Assembly: GCF_021538615.1 (NCBI RefSeq)
Contig: NZ_JAJHIZ010000002.1
Span: forward strand, 868,001-932,000
DNA: 64,000 nucleotides
From: Niabella agricola
Lineage (GTDB): Bacteria; Bacteroidota; Bacteroidia; Chitinophagales; Chitinophagaceae
Direction of reading: 5' to 3'
The notes beneath the pieces are model-generated. The model was not told the origin of the DNA. It did no database searches and worked only from the letters and a program-made list of their open reading frames with translations. This document shows, in pieces, positions 43,856 through 52,861 of this stretch; positions within the stretch are counted from its first letter, which is position 1, and every line of letters begins with the position of its first letter. The position numbers and the translations under genes were made by a program.

Positions 43856-43956
43856 CGGTTTTGCGTTATAAGTTCGGAACGAAAATTGCCGTTTATGACG
43901 GGCGTCCGTGTTGTTAAAGCCTTGAACAATTTAGAACTTAAAAACTTAAAAAGAAT

Positions 43957-45270
43957 ATGAAGAAGAAAATTACGCTTTTTGCGTCTATACTGCTGGCAGG
44001 GTCGGCAGTGTATGCACAAAAATACGATCCGATCAAAGGTGCTTTGTTAACAAACAATATAACAGAAGCACGCAAACTCTATGATAAAGAGTCGGCCAAC
44101 GAAAAGTTCTTTTCAAAACCGGAAGGGTACATCATCAAGTCTTATATTCTTGCTTTTGATGCGTTAGACAGTGCCAAAGCGGCGGATGCCGACAAGAACA
44201 GGGAAGCCGGACTTGAGGCATTCAATAAATATAAGGAGCTGGATCCTTCCATGAAAGACCTGGATGCGTATAAAAACGCTCCCTACCAGCTCTATGCATC
44301 CTATTTTAATAGCGGTGTAGCGGATATCAACGCTAAAAACTACGAGTCGGCCTACAATAAGTTTAAAAATGTGGTAGATCTGTCGGATCTGCTGATTGCA
44401 AAAAAGATCAATCTTCCCGGCCCGATTGATACCAATGCCGTGTATTATGCCGGCGTACTGGCCGAAACGAATAAGCATATGGAAGATGCCGTAAAGTACA
44501 ATACCCGCCTGGCAGATCTCAAAATTACCGGTCCGAATTACGAGCAGGTTTATCAAAGCCTGGTACGATATTATGCTGGTAAAAACGATGATGCCAATTT
44601 TGAAAAATACCGGAAACTGGGCAAAGAGCTGTATCCCCAAAGCGAATTCTTTAATTACAATAAACTGGATTTTGCAATAGGGGGCAGCAATAGCTTTGAA
44701 GAGAAGGTAGCCAACCTCGAAAAAATCGTTACAGGTACACCGGATGATTACAAGGCTAACCTGGCATTGGGAGAAGCCATTTTTGAGAAATTAAACCGTG
44801 CAAAAGAAGGTGAAGCAAAACCGGCAAATGCAGCAGAACTGGAAACAAAGATGCTGACAGCTTTAAAGAAGGCAGCCGCCGTCAATCCTTCTGAGTTACA
44901 GCCGATCTTATTAATGGGCGACCATTTTATGAACAAGGCCAGTGCACAGGAAGAGGAAATGCGGAATGCTGAAAAAGTAATGGACAGCAAAGGTGCAAAA
45001 GCAACTGCTGCTGACAAGCAAAAATTTGCCGACGCAAAGAAGGCCTATGTTGCAGAATACGCACAAGCAGCCGAAAATTTTGAAAAAGCAGCTGATATGC
45101 TGGGCAAGGTTGCACAGCCTGATAATGTACAGAAACGCCAGTACCGGGTTATTGCCGGAAACCTGGCCCAGTACTATTTCTTTATTGGACAGGATGCAAC
45201 AGGTGCCAATAAAGCAAAATACAGCGCCCTGGAGAAAAAATATGATACGCTTTACAAGAGCATGAAATAA
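43957..45270 (+). CDS. Exported TPR-repeat-containing protein
   Basis: 437 residues with a clear signal peptide ending at AVYAQ (about residue 20). The mature protein is almost all helical, with TPR-like helix pairs: GLEAFNKYKELDPSMKDL, ASYFNSGVADINAKNYESAYNKFKNVV, AGVLAETNKHMEDAVKYNTRLADL and YAQAAENFEKAADMLGKV. It is probably a periplasmic protein-binding scaffold. No enzymatic motif is seen. It lies 101 bp after gyrA, same strand, and has a strong terminator of its own. Confidence 0.85.
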   Translation: MKKKITLFASILLAGSAVYAQKYDPIKGALLTNNITEARKLYDKESANEKFFSKPEGYIIKSYILAFDALDSAKAADADKNREAGLEAFNKYKELDPSMKDLDAYKNAPYQLYASYFNSGVADINAKNYESAYNKFKNVVDLSDLLIAKKINLPGPIDTNAVYYAGVLAETNKHMEDAVKYNTRLADLKITGPNYEQVYQSLVRYYAGKNDDANFEKYRKLGKELYPQSEFFNYNKLDFAIGGSNSFEEKVANLEKIVTGTPDDYKANLALGEAIFEKLNRAKEGEAKPANAAELETKMLTALKKAAAVNPSELQPILLMGDHFMNKASAQEEEMRNAEKVMDSKGAKATAADKQKFADAKKAYVAEYAQAAENFEKAADMLGKVAQPDNVQKRQYRVIAGNLAQYYFFIGQDATGANKAKYSALEKKYDTLYKSMK

Positions 45271-45294
45271 CAGGGAAATAATTAATGACTGAAG

Positions 45295-45324
45295 GCGGGG
45301 ATGTGCAGGCATCCCCGCTTTTTT
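45295..45324 (+). terminator. Rho-independent terminator of the TPR gene
   Basis: A perfect 9-bp stem (45295-45303 with 45310-45318, GCGGGGATG/CATCCCCGC) with a 6-nt loop runs into six T. Confidence 0.9.
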
Positions 45325-45416
45325 ATGTGTGGTGGTTCGGGGCTGCCAAAGGATCCCTGCTATCCAGTAAGAAGTTGCCGGGCCCCGCAAAAGACTGCCG
45401 GGCAAAACGGGGTAGC

Positions 45417-45447
45417 AAAAAAAACCGTTCCGATAAGATCGGAACGG
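45417..45447 (-). terminator. Rho-independent terminator of the small lipoprotein gene
   Basis: A perfect 10-bp stem (45425-45434 with 45438-45447, CCGTTCCGAT/ATCGGAACGG) has a 3-nt loop. On the minus strand, eight T follow. It lies 44 bp after the stop at 45491. Confidence 0.88.
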
Positions 45448-45490
45448 CATTCAATAACCTTTATAAAAGGATATCTAAATAACTACTTAA

Positions 45491-45697
45491 TTATTTTTTA
45501 GTAGAATCAGCAGCAGGAGCTTTAGCAGCTGAATCTTGACCAGCAGGAGCTACTGAAGTAGTATCCGGAGCAGGAGTAGGAGCAGGAGTTACAACTGTAG
45601 CTGTATCAACAGCAGGAGTTTCTTCTGTTTTAGTTTCAGAACTGTTACAAGCTGCGAAAGAAACCGCGATCAGAGCAATTGCAAATAATTTTTTCAT
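45491..45697 (-). CDS. Small Ala/Pro/Thr-rich lipoprotein
   Basis: 68 residues: a signal ending at the lipobox VSFAAC, then a low-complexity tail of Thr, Glu, Ala, Pro and Asp (ETPAVDTATVVTPAPTPAPD). No folded domain is expected. Similar short lipoproteins are abundant in Bacteroidota. The gene has its own strong terminator and is preceded by a very AT-rich leader, which supports a high-expression single-gene unit. Its function is unknown; a disordered outer-membrane or periplasmic spacer is possible. It lies downstream of the SUF/Rrf2 operon but is separated from it by 156 bp. Confidence 0.75.
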   Translation of the reverse strand: MKKLFAIALIAVSFAACNSSETKTEETPAVDTATVVTPAPTPAPDTTSVAPAGQDSAAKAPAADSTKK

Positions 45698-45853
45698 TGT
45701 TTGTTTTTTAATATTAAAATTATAATTTGATATTAATACCTGTTTTTAAAAAAGGTAACCGATTTTAATGAAAAAAAATTTCTTCGCAATATTATGATTA
45801 TTAATTTAATACAAATATTTTTTTAAAAAATGTGACGATCTTTTCCGAAGATG

Positions 45854-46321
45854 CTAAAGAACGGGGTTCTGACGGACCAAGCCATTGAACTTGACTGCGG
45901 ATTCTTCTTCCTTCCCGATGAGATCTGCTAAACTGATCTGCACCAATAATTTATCAATCGTTAACTGAAGTATTTGCCACAACGACCGGGCCGAGCAGTC
46001 TACTGAATTGGTGCAAAAACGCATATTGCCTTTATGGGCGCCACAAAAACTGGTATCGAAAAGTACACCCCCAAGGGCCTCCAGTACATCTTTGATGATG
46101 ATTTCATTTGCCGGCCGGGCGAGGATATAACCGCCTTTATTGCCAGGTGTGCTGCGTATAAGGTTGGCCATACGCAGGGTACGGGCGAATTTTGCAACAT
46201 AATGGGTGGTCAGACCCTCGGCTTCACTGAGCTGAGGAATACTCAATCCTTCTTCATCCTTGCAGGATGCCAGGCGGATCAGAATCCTTAACCCATATTC
46301 TTCCTGTGCGGTAATTTTCAT
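45854..46321 (-). CDS. Rrf2 family transcriptional regulator
   Basis: 155 residues. The winged helix-turn-helix start is typical (MKITAQEEYGLRILIRLA, then LSIPQLSEAEGLTTHYVAKFARTLRMANLI, STPGNKGGYILARPANEIIIKDVLEAL). Three Cys follow in FCGAHKGNMRFCTNSVDC, spaced C-x9-C-x5-C, unlike the C-x5-C-x5-C of E. coli IscR; they could still hold an Fe-S cluster. It is the last gene of the leftward suf operon, 46 bp after the DUF59 gene, so it probably senses cluster status and represses its own operon from the sufB promoter (inference). Confidence 0.9.
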   Translation of the reverse strand: MKITAQEEYGLRILIRLASCKDEEGLSIPQLSEAEGLTTHYVAKFARTLRMANLIRSTPGNKGGYILARPANEIIIKDVLEALGGVLFDTSFCGAHKGNMRFCTNSVDCSARSLWQILQLTIDKLLVQISLADLIGKEEESAVKFNGLVRQNPVL

Positions 46322-46367
46322 TCTATTGATTTTTCCCGGATTTTTTGTTCCTGTTTTAAATACTGTT

Positions 46368-46679
46368 TCATAAAAATCCTAACTCCAGCTGAGCAGCTTC
46401 ACTCATCATACTTTTATTCCATGGCGGATCCCAGGTGATGGTAACCTCCACATCGCTTACTCCTTCTATAGCCCGGATCTTTTGATCTACTTCAACCGGC
46501 AACGACTGGGCCGCAGGACAGGAGGGGGCCGTAAGTGTCATCAGGATCTTTACATAATTGTTATCGAGAACTTCCACTTTATAAATCAGCCCAAGTTCAA
46601 AAATATTAACCGGCAACTCGGGGTCAAAAACCGTTTGCAGCTCTTTTATGACCTTTTCTTCAATTGTATCGGGTTCCAT
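46368..46679 (-). CDS. DUF59/MIP18 family Fe-S assembly protein (SufT-like)
   Basis: 103 residues with the DUF59 core: DPELPVNIFELGLIYKVEV and LTAPSCPAAQSLPVEV, where the Cys is conserved, then VEVTITWDPPW. These proteins aid Fe-S cluster maturation or delivery (SufT/PaaD-like). Located in the suf operon between sufE and the Rrf2 regulator, as is common in Bacteroidota. Confidence 0.9.
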   Translation of the reverse strand: MEPDTIEEKVIKELQTVFDPELPVNIFELGLIYKVEVLDNNYVKILMTLTAPSCPAAQSLPVEVDQKIRAIEGVSDVEVTITWDPPWNKSMMSEAAQLELGFL

Positions 46680-46723
46680 GTTATTTTGTTTGAGGCTCCA
46701 AGTCTGAAATTGATCGTTAAACC

Positions 46724-47167
46724 TTAAACGCCAAACTTCAAACTTTTATATGCCAGTGCATAATGCTTCATCTGTTTTACCATGGCTCTTAAGCCATTAG
46801 ACCGGGTTTGCGCCAGGTGACTCGTCATACCAATCTTATTGATGAAATCCATATCCGCATTGAGGATTTCATCTGGAGTGTGATTCGAGAGTACCCGGAT
46901 CAGCATGCTGATCAATCCCTTTACAATCACGGCATCACTTTCAGCTTTATAAATCACGTTGCCATCCTGGTAATCAGCCACCAGCCATACTGTAGACTGA
47001 CAACCTTTAACTTTATTTTCGTCCTTTTTGAATGCCTCATCCAGCGGCTGTAATTTTTTCCCCAGGTCGATGATGTATTCATATTTATCGTCCCAGGAAT
47101 CGAAGAGCGAAAATTCATCCACAATTTCTGCTTCTATTTCCTGTATACTTTTGTTCGCTGCCATCAT
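46724..47167 (-). CDS. sufE: Sulfur acceptor protein SufE
   Basis: 147 residues, the usual size. The sulfur-accepting Cys is in VKGCQSTVWLVAD; other family stretches are DKYEYIIDLGKKL and TRSNGLRAMVKQMK. It takes persulfide sulfur from SufS and hands it to SufBCD. Two adjacent ATGs (47167, 47164) start the gene. It lies 108 bp downstream of sufS in the operon. Confidence 0.94.
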   Translation of the reverse strand: MMAANKSIQEIEAEIVDEFSLFDSWDDKYEYIIDLGKKLQPLDEAFKKDENKVKGCQSTVWLVADYQDGNVIYKAESDAVIVKGLISMLIRVLSNHTPDEILNADMDFINKIGMTSHLAQTRSNGLRAMVKQMKHYALAYKSLKFGV

Positions 47168-47275
47168 ACTTATTATTTATCCGTTCATTTTCCGGGCTGT
47201 GTACCTGAATAGATGTACAGGGTTCAATTCCTACATCAGTTGCCCGCTTATTCTTGCTGCACTCCGGAGGCTGTA

Positions 47276-48535
47276 TCATCTCAACAAACCAATCGCCTTT
47301 TTTAATGCCTCCGCCAGTTTATCCACTTCTTCCAGGGTATTATAAACCGCAAAAGAAGCGCGGATGGTACCAGGTATACAAAAACGGTTCATCAGCGGCT
47401 CGGCGCAATGGTGCCCTGTGCGTACGGCAATCCCTTTATTATCCAGCAGGATTCCAACATCCTGCGGATGCACGCCATCGATCACAAAGGAAAGGACGCT
47501 TGCCTTTTCTTTGGCTTCACCGATAATATGAACGCCATCCAGTTCTTTTATTCTTTGAGTGGCATAGGAGAGCAGCGCATCTTCATGCTTACGGATGTTT
47601 GCTTTGCCCAGCGCATTGATGTATTCAATAGCCGGTTTAAAGGCTACAAAATCTGCAATATTCGGAGTGCCCGCTTCAAATTTATAAGGGAGCTCGTTAT
47701 AGCTCGTTTTTTCAAAGGTCACTTCTTTGATCATTTCACCGCCACCATTGAATACGGGCATTGCTTCGAGAATATGCTTTTTACCATATAAGGCACCCGC
47801 ACCGGTAGGGCCAAACATTTTATGGGCGGACAAAGCAAAAAAGTCGCAATCCAGTGCCTGTACGTCAATATCCAGGTGCATGGAGGATTGAGCGCCATCG
47901 ATCAACACCAGCGCCCCTTTGGCGTGTGCTTTGTCAATGATCGTTTTTACCGGGTTGATGGTACCCATCGCGTTGGAAACATGCACTACCGAAACCAGCT
48001 TGGTCCGGTCAGAAAGCAGTTGTTCATACACCTCCATCTCCAGCTCTCCCTTATCATTTACCGGGATCACTTTCAGCACTGCATTCTTTTCTTCACACAC
48101 AATTTGCCAGGGAACAATATTCGAGTGATGCTCCATCCCGGATATGATCACTTCATCGCCTTTCTGCAGGTTTTGTCTGCCCCAGGTGTAGGCTACCAGG
48201 TTAATCCCTTCCGTGGTTCCTTTTGTATAAATGATTTCTTCCCGGTGCGCTGCGTTGACAAACTGCCGGATGGCATCGCGGGTAGCTTCAAAAGCCGCAG
48301 TAGCCTCTTCCGCCAGTGTATGAATACCCCGGTGCACATTTGCATTCAGCTGCGTGTAATAGTATACCAGTGCATCGATGACGGCTGCCGGCTTCTGGGA
48401 TGTAGCTGCATTGTCAAGATATATCAGCGGGTACCCTTTAACCAACCGGTTGAGGATGGGAAAATCACTGCGGATCGCTTCAATATCCAATACGTTGTTT
48501 ACTGCGGGGGCCACGGTTATGCTTTCATTGCTCAT
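47276..48535 (-). CDS. sufS: Cysteine desulfurase SufS
   Basis: 419 residues from ATG 48535; a GTG one codon upstream is in frame. The PLP lysine is in FALSAHKMFGPTGAG, the active-site Cys in RTGHHCAEPLM (group II type), and the start IRSDFPILNRLVKGYPLIYLDNAA is typical of SufS/CsdA. GTTEGINLVAYTWG and VVHVSNAMGTINPVKTI are further marks. It releases sulfur from cysteine as a persulfide for cluster building. It lies between sufD and sufE in the leftward operon. Confidence 0.95.
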   Translation of the reverse strand: MSNESITVAPAVNNVLDIEAIRSDFPILNRLVKGYPLIYLDNAATSQKPAAVIDALVYYYTQLNANVHRGIHTLAEEATAAFEATRDAIRQFVNAAHREEIIYTKGTTEGINLVAYTWGRQNLQKGDEVIISGMEHHSNIVPWQIVCEEKNAVLKVIPVNDKGELEMEVYEQLLSDRTKLVSVVHVSNAMGTINPVKTIIDKAHAKGALVLIDGAQSSMHLDIDVQALDCDFFALSAHKMFGPTGAGALYGKKHILEAMPVFNGGGEMIKEVTFEKTSYNELPYKFEAGTPNIADFVAFKPAIEYINALGKANIRKHEDALLSYATQRIKELDGVHIIGEAKEKASVLSFVIDGVHPQDVGILLDNKGIAVRTGHHCAEPLMNRFCIPGTIRASFAVYNTLEEVDKLAEALKKAIGLLR

Positions 48536-48606
48536 CACTGTATTTTTAATGGACTCGGGATCTTTTAAGCAGTACCGCTGCTGTTATCCTGGCGCTTTGG
48601 ACAGCA

Positions 48607-49911
48607 TTAATCCAGGTTCAGGCTAGCGGTCACCAGCTTGTTCACAAATTGGCGTACATCCTCAGAGCCGATTTTTTCCAGCACATCCAGTGCAAACCCG
48701 TGCAATAACAGCGAGCGTGCAGTGGCTTCTGAGATGCCGCGTGCCTTCAGATAAAACAAGGCTTCTTCATCCAGGCGGCCTACGGTACAACCATGGGAGC
48801 ATTTTACATCATCTGCAAAGATCTCCAGCTGCGGTTTCGTATTTACCGTGGCATTCCCGGAAAGTAAAATATTTTTATTGGTCTGGTAGGCGTTTGTTTT
48901 CTGCGCGATCTGACGTACAAAGATCTTTCCGTTGAATACACCCGTAGCATGTCCGTTCATAATGCCCTTGTACAATTCGTTACTGAGACAGTTGGGTTGC
49001 CGGTTATCTACTACAGTATGATTATCTACATGGGTATGCCCGCTTTGCAGGTATAAACCGGAAAGATTGGCTTCGCAATAGGGGGCAGACATCACCATGT
49101 TCAGGTTATTGCGTACCAGGCCTCCGCTTAAGGAAATGGTTACCACATTGGCCACGCTTTTACCTACCTGGTGCACATGTGTGGTACTTACGATGGTAGA
49201 ATTAGCGGCATCGTTCTGTATTTTATACAGGTGAAGCACGGCATTTTCTTCCACGGCAATTTCAAAAACCTGGTTGGTAAAGCTTTCGTCGGAACCGATC
49301 GTTGCAAAAGTTTCCAGGATTTCAACCTGTGCATTTTCACCTACATGCACCAGGGCCCTTGGCTGGGCAAAGATGTTCCCGGAACGGGCATCCGTTACAT
49401 TATAAATATAAACCGGGTGATTTACCGTTTTCCCTTTCTGTATGTGGATGAACACGCCTTCCTGGATAAAGGCCGTATTGAGGGCATTAATACCATCCTT
49501 ATGATAATCGGCACTGTGCCCCAGATGTTTTTCCACAACAGGGGCATATTGATTGTGCGCAGCGGTTTCGAGGGAAATGACTTCCAGCTCTTCCGATCGT
49601 AAAACAGAATGTTCTGCATGATAATGCCCGTTCACAAAAACGATAACATTTGCATTTTCATGCCCCGGCAACAGGAAGGGCTGCAGTTCAGCGGCCCGGA
49701 ACTGCTGCTCCTGAAGATCTGTTGTAAAATGATAATCTTTGCTGAAAAAGTCACTGATTCTTGTATATTTCCATTCCTCGTGTTTTACGGTAGGAATACC
49801 TGCTTTTTCAAACGTGCTAAACGCATCATCCCGCAGGGATTTTAGCCGGGAATCCAGCTGTTGTTCCTGCAACTTTTCAAAACGATCTTTAAAATATGTT
49901 ATTGTATCCAT
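48607..49911 (-). CDS. sufD: Fe-S cluster scaffold component SufD
   Basis: 434 residues. The N-terminus is helical and variable; the C-terminal beta-helix core is shared with SufB (RALVHVGENAQVEILETFATIG, GHATGVFNGKIFVRQIAQKTNAYQTN). KCSHGCTVGRLDEEALFYLKARG holds the conserved Cys-His pair of SufD. It forms the SufBC2D complex with its operon partners. It lies 71 bp upstream of sufS and 140 bp downstream of sufC. Confidence 0.94.
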   Translation of the reverse strand: MDTITYFKDRFEKLQEQQLDSRLKSLRDDAFSTFEKAGIPTVKHEEWKYTRISDFFSKDYHFTTDLQEQQFRAAELQPFLLPGHENANVIVFVNGHYHAEHSVLRSEELEVISLETAAHNQYAPVVEKHLGHSADYHKDGINALNTAFIQEGVFIHIQKGKTVNHPVYIYNVTDARSGNIFAQPRALVHVGENAQVEILETFATIGSDESFTNQVFEIAVEENAVLHLYKIQNDAANSTIVSTTHVHQVGKSVANVVTISLSGGLVRNNLNMVMSAPYCEANLSGLYLQSGHTHVDNHTVVDNRQPNCLSNELYKGIMNGHATGVFNGKIFVRQIAQKTNAYQTNKNILLSGNATVNTKPQLEIFADDVKCSHGCTVGRLDEEALFYLKARGISEATARSLLLHGFALDVLEKIGSEDVRQFVNKLVTASLNLD

Positions 49912-50051
49912 TATTTAATTTGAAAATTTGAGATTTGAAGATTTGAAAATAAAATGAACGGTACCACACCAGCTTCCGGGATCAATAACCGGAAATGCCT
50001 CTTTGTTCCGTCCCCATTTCCAAATTTTCAAATTTCCATATTAGCACATTA
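49912..50051. repeat. Family C repeat inside the suf operon (sufC-sufD gap)
   Basis: TTTGAAAATTTGAGATTTGAAGATTTGAAAAT (about 49920-49951, a string of TTTGA[AG]-type units) is answered near 50020-50038 by CCAAATTTTCAAATTTCC, giving a long inverted AT-rich pair across the gap between sufC and sufD. Confidence 0.55.
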
Positions 50052-50801
50052 TTACGCCAGTTCGCTTTTTATAAAATCATATCCTCTTTCTTCCAGTTCG
50101 TAGGCCAGCTCCTTGGTGCCGGATTTTACGATGCGTCCGTTATAAAGCACGTGTACAAAATCGGGGATGATATAATCCAGCAGGCGCTGATAGTGCGTGA
50201 TTACCAGGATGCCATTTTCGGGAGTACGCAGTTTATTAACGCCGTTGGCCACAATACGAATGGCATCAATATCCAGACCCGAATCGGTTTCATCCAGGAT
50301 CGCCAGTTTGGGTTCCAGCATCGCCATCTGGAATATTTCATTCCGCTTTTTTTCGCCGCCGGAGAAACCTTCGTTCAGTGAACGGCTCAGCATGGACTGA
50401 TCAATTTCGACCAGCGCCATTTTCTCTTTCATTTTCTTTAAAAAAGAAACCGCATCCAGCTCATCCTGCCCACGGTATTTGCGGATCTCGTTCACCGCTG
50501 TTTTCATAAAATTAGTCGTGCTCAGTCCGGGTATTTCAACCGGGTACTGGAAACTCAGGAAAATGCCTTCGCCGGCTCTTTCTTCGGGCGCCAGTTCCAG
50601 CAGGTCTTTGCCCTCAAACGTTACAGAACCACCGGTCACCTCATAATCCTGCTTGCCCGCCAGTACCGATGCCAGGGTGCTTTTGCCGGAACCATTGGGC
50701 CCCATAATCGCATGTACTTCGCCCGGCTTAATGTCCAGGTTAATGCCTTTTAATATTTCCCGTTCTTCGATACCTGCGCGGAGGTCTTTTATTTCTAACA
50801 T
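50052..50801 (-). CDS. sufC: Fe-S assembly ATPase SufC
   Basis: 249 residues, an ABC ATPase: Walker [11 protein letters not shown]-loop [12 protein letters not shown], signature [12 protein letters not shown], Walker [13 protein letters not shown]. The SGGEKKRNE and DETDSGLD forms are specific to SufC. It drives conformational change in SufBC2D. It lies 237 bp downstream of sufB; the gap holds family C repeat phrases (TTTAAAGTTCAACGTTCAAT at 50815-50835). Confidence 0.96.
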   Translation of the reverse strand: MLEIKDLRAGIEEREILKGINLDIKPGEVHAIMGPNGSGKSTLASVLAGKQDYEVTGGSVTFEGKDLLELAPEERAGEGIFLSFQYPVEIPGLSTTNFMKTAVNEIRKYRGQDELDAVSFLKKMKEKMALVEIDQSMLSRSLNEGFSGGEKKRNEIFQMAMLEPKLAILDETDSGLDIDAIRIVANGVNKLRTPENGILVITHYQRLLDYIIPDFVHVLYNGRIVKSGTKELAYELEERGYDFIKSELA

Positions 50802-51038
50802 TTCCTTTTTGTTTAAAGTTTAAAGTTCAACGTTCAATACCGCTTATTGATACGTAGTTCCTTTAAATGTTGTTTTATTTAGATGATTAATAAAATTGTT
50901 TATTTTATCGTTTATTACCTTGCTCCGGCAAACTGCCGGGTTATGTACTGCAACACAAGTGAGTGACACAACGAAGCAGATCGTCGTTCAACTGCTGACC
51001 CAATAATGCAGCCGTAACCTTAAACGTTGAATTTAAAA

Positions 51039-52520
51039 CTACCCGACAGATCCCTCCAGGCTGATGGCCAGTAGTTTCTGCGCTTCTACAGCAAACTCCA
51101 TCGGAAGCTGGTTCATCACCTCTTTGGCGAACCCATTGATGATGAGGGCTACCGCTTTTTCGGTATCGATACCGCGCTGGTTGCAATAAAAGATCTGGTC
51201 TTCGCCTATTTTTGAAGTGGTGGCTTCATGCTCCACCACGCCTGTATTGTTCTTTACCTCAATATAAGGGAACGTGTGTGCACCACATTTGTCACCTAAC
51301 AATAAGGAATCACACTGGGAGAAATTCCGTGCGTTGCTGGCGTTCTTACCTACACGCACCAGTCCGCGGTAACTGTTCTGGCTTTGACCGGCAGAAATTC
51401 CTTTGGATACGATGCGGCTTTTGGTGTTTTTACCGATGTGCAGCATTTTGGTGCCGGTATCGGCCTGCTGGAAATTGTTGGTTACGGCCACGGAGTAGAA
51501 TTCACCAGTAGAGTAATCTCCCTGTAAAATCACGCTGGGATATTTCCAGGTAATGGAAGAACCGGTTTCAACCTGTGTCCAGGAGATTTTGGAATGTACG
51601 CCTTTACAAATTCCTCTTTTGGTAACAAAATTATAAATACCGCCTTTCCCTTCCTTATCACCGGGATACCAGTTTTGCACGGTGGAATACTTAACCTCGG
51701 CATGGTCCATCGCCACGATCTCCACAATGGCTGCATGCAGCTGGTTTTCGTCCCGCATGGGCGCCGTACAACCCTCCAGGTAACTTACATAAGAACCTTC
51801 TTCCGCAACAATCAGGGTGCGTTCAAACTGACCGGTATTTTCGGCATTGATCCGGAAATAGGTCGAAAGCTCCATCGGGCAACGTACACCCTTGGGTATG
51901 TAGCAGAAAGAACCATCGCTGAATACAGCAGAATTCAATGCTGCGTAAAAATTATCAGTAACAGGCACTACGGAAGCCAGGTACTGGCGCACCAGTTCCG
52001 GATGTTCTTGGATCGCCTCACTGATGGAACAAAAAATAATCCCCAGCTCTGCCAGTTGTTCTTTAAAAGAAGTACCAATGGAAACACTGTCGATCACCGC
52101 GTCTACAGCAACCCCGGTCAGCCGTTTTTGCTCATCCAGCGAAATCCCCAGCTTTTCAAAAGTTTTGATCAGCTCCGGATCCACCTCGTCAAGGCTCTTG
52201 GGCTTTACCTTCTGCTTGGGCGCAGCATAATATATAATATCCTGAAAATCAATAGACGGGTAGGTCAGATTGGCCCAATGCGGCGGCTTCATTTTTTGCC
52301 ATTGGGCAAAAGCCTTTAAACGCCACTCCAGCATCCACTCTGGTTCATTCTTTTTGGCCGAAATAAAACGAATGGTATTTTCATCAAGACCCTTGGGGGC
52401 CGACTCCATTTCAATATCTGTAACAAACCCGTACTTGTACTCGCTATTTACATGACTTTCAATAACATCTGGTTCTTCGGCTGTGTTGTTATGCACTAAT
52501 TGATCTGTTTCCATACTCAT
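51039..52520 (-). CDS. sufB: Fe-S cluster scaffold SufB
   Basis: 493 residues from ATG 52520 (MSMETDQ); a second ATG at 52514 is possible. A longer in-frame extension reaches 52745 but reads as non-coding and passes through the promoter, so I exclude it. SufB features: [58 protein letters not shown], and [18 protein letters not shown]. The conserved end [19 protein letters not shown] and [18 protein letters not shown] are present. It is first in the suf operon. Its -7 box lies directly against the start codon. Confidence 0.95.
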   Translation of the reverse strand: MSMETDQLVHNNTAEEPDVIESHVNSEYKYGFVTDIEMESAPKGLDENTIRFISAKKNEPEWMLEWRLKAFAQWQKMKPPHWANLTYPSIDFQDIIYYAAPKQKVKPKSLDEVDPELIKTFEKLGISLDEQKRLTGVAVDAVIDSVSIGTSFKEQLAELGIIFCSISEAIQEHPELVRQYLASVVPVTDNFYAALNSAVFSDGSFCYIPKGVRCPMELSTYFRINAENTGQFERTLIVAEEGSYVSYLEGCTAPMRDENQLHAAIVEIVAMDHAEVKYSTVQNWYPGDKEGKGGIYNFVTKRGICKGVHSKISWTQVETGSSITWKYPSVILQGDYSTGEFYSVAVTNNFQQADTGTKMLHIGKNTKSRIVSKGISAGQSQNSYRGLVRVGKNASNARNFSQCDSLLLGDKCGAHTFPYIEVKNNTGVVEHEATTSKIGEDQIFYCNQRGIDTEKAVALIINGFAKEVMNQLPMEFAVEAQKLLAISLEGSVG

Positions 52521-52524
52521 TGTG

Positions 52525-52550
52525 CAAAAGTACGTTTTTATTTGTACAAA
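52525..52550 (-). promoter_or_regulatory. suf operon promoter and TTTGTACAAA palindrome
   Basis: Minus-strand TACTTTTG (exact TAnnTTTG, 52532-52525), extended TACTTTTGCA, ends 4 nt before the sufB ATG at 52520. A perfect 10-bp palindrome TTTGTACAAA lies just upstream (52541-52550) and could be the Rrf2 operator. The transcript is expected to have almost no leader. Confidence 0.6.
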
Positions 52551-52810
52551 AAAGTATAAATGGGGAAAAATGCAGGGAAGCAGTTCAAATTGTGCGCGGC
52601 TTTGACCAAGCAATAGAGGTGTGGAAGTTTTACAGCATTCAGAGAAAAGCCACAAAGGCGCTGAAGCGCGAAAAGTGATAACTGTTTGCGGAAGGCATTC
52701 CATTTGAGTTGTTCTGTGCAAAGGAGAAGAGGGGCGCCGCGCCACCGCTTTTTAGCGGTCGTTACGTGAAACCTTTACATTATTCAGGGAAGCCACAGGG
52801 GACACTTAAC
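52551..52810. other. Gap upstream of the suf promoter with repeat fragments
   Basis: There is no supportable gene between the suf promoter and the terminator at 52811. It contains AAAAGCCACAAAGGCGCTGAAG (about 52646-52667), complementary to the GTGGCTTT phrases of family A. ORFs reading through it match nothing. Confidence 0.45.
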
Positions 52811-52840
52811 AAAAACGGGCCCTACAACAAGTACGGCCCG
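52811..52840 (-). terminator. Rho-independent terminator of the small outer-membrane protein gene
   Basis: A 6-bp GC stem (52816-52821 with 52835-52840, CGGGCC/GGCCCG) with a 13-nt loop is followed by five T on the minus strand. It lies 21 bp after the stop at 52862. Confidence 0.7.
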
Positions 52841-52861
52841 GCAAAAAACAAAGGGTTTGAT

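Noticed and set aside
52521..52745. N-terminal extension of SufB
   Set aside because: Would add 75 residues unlike any SufB and would read through the suf promoter.
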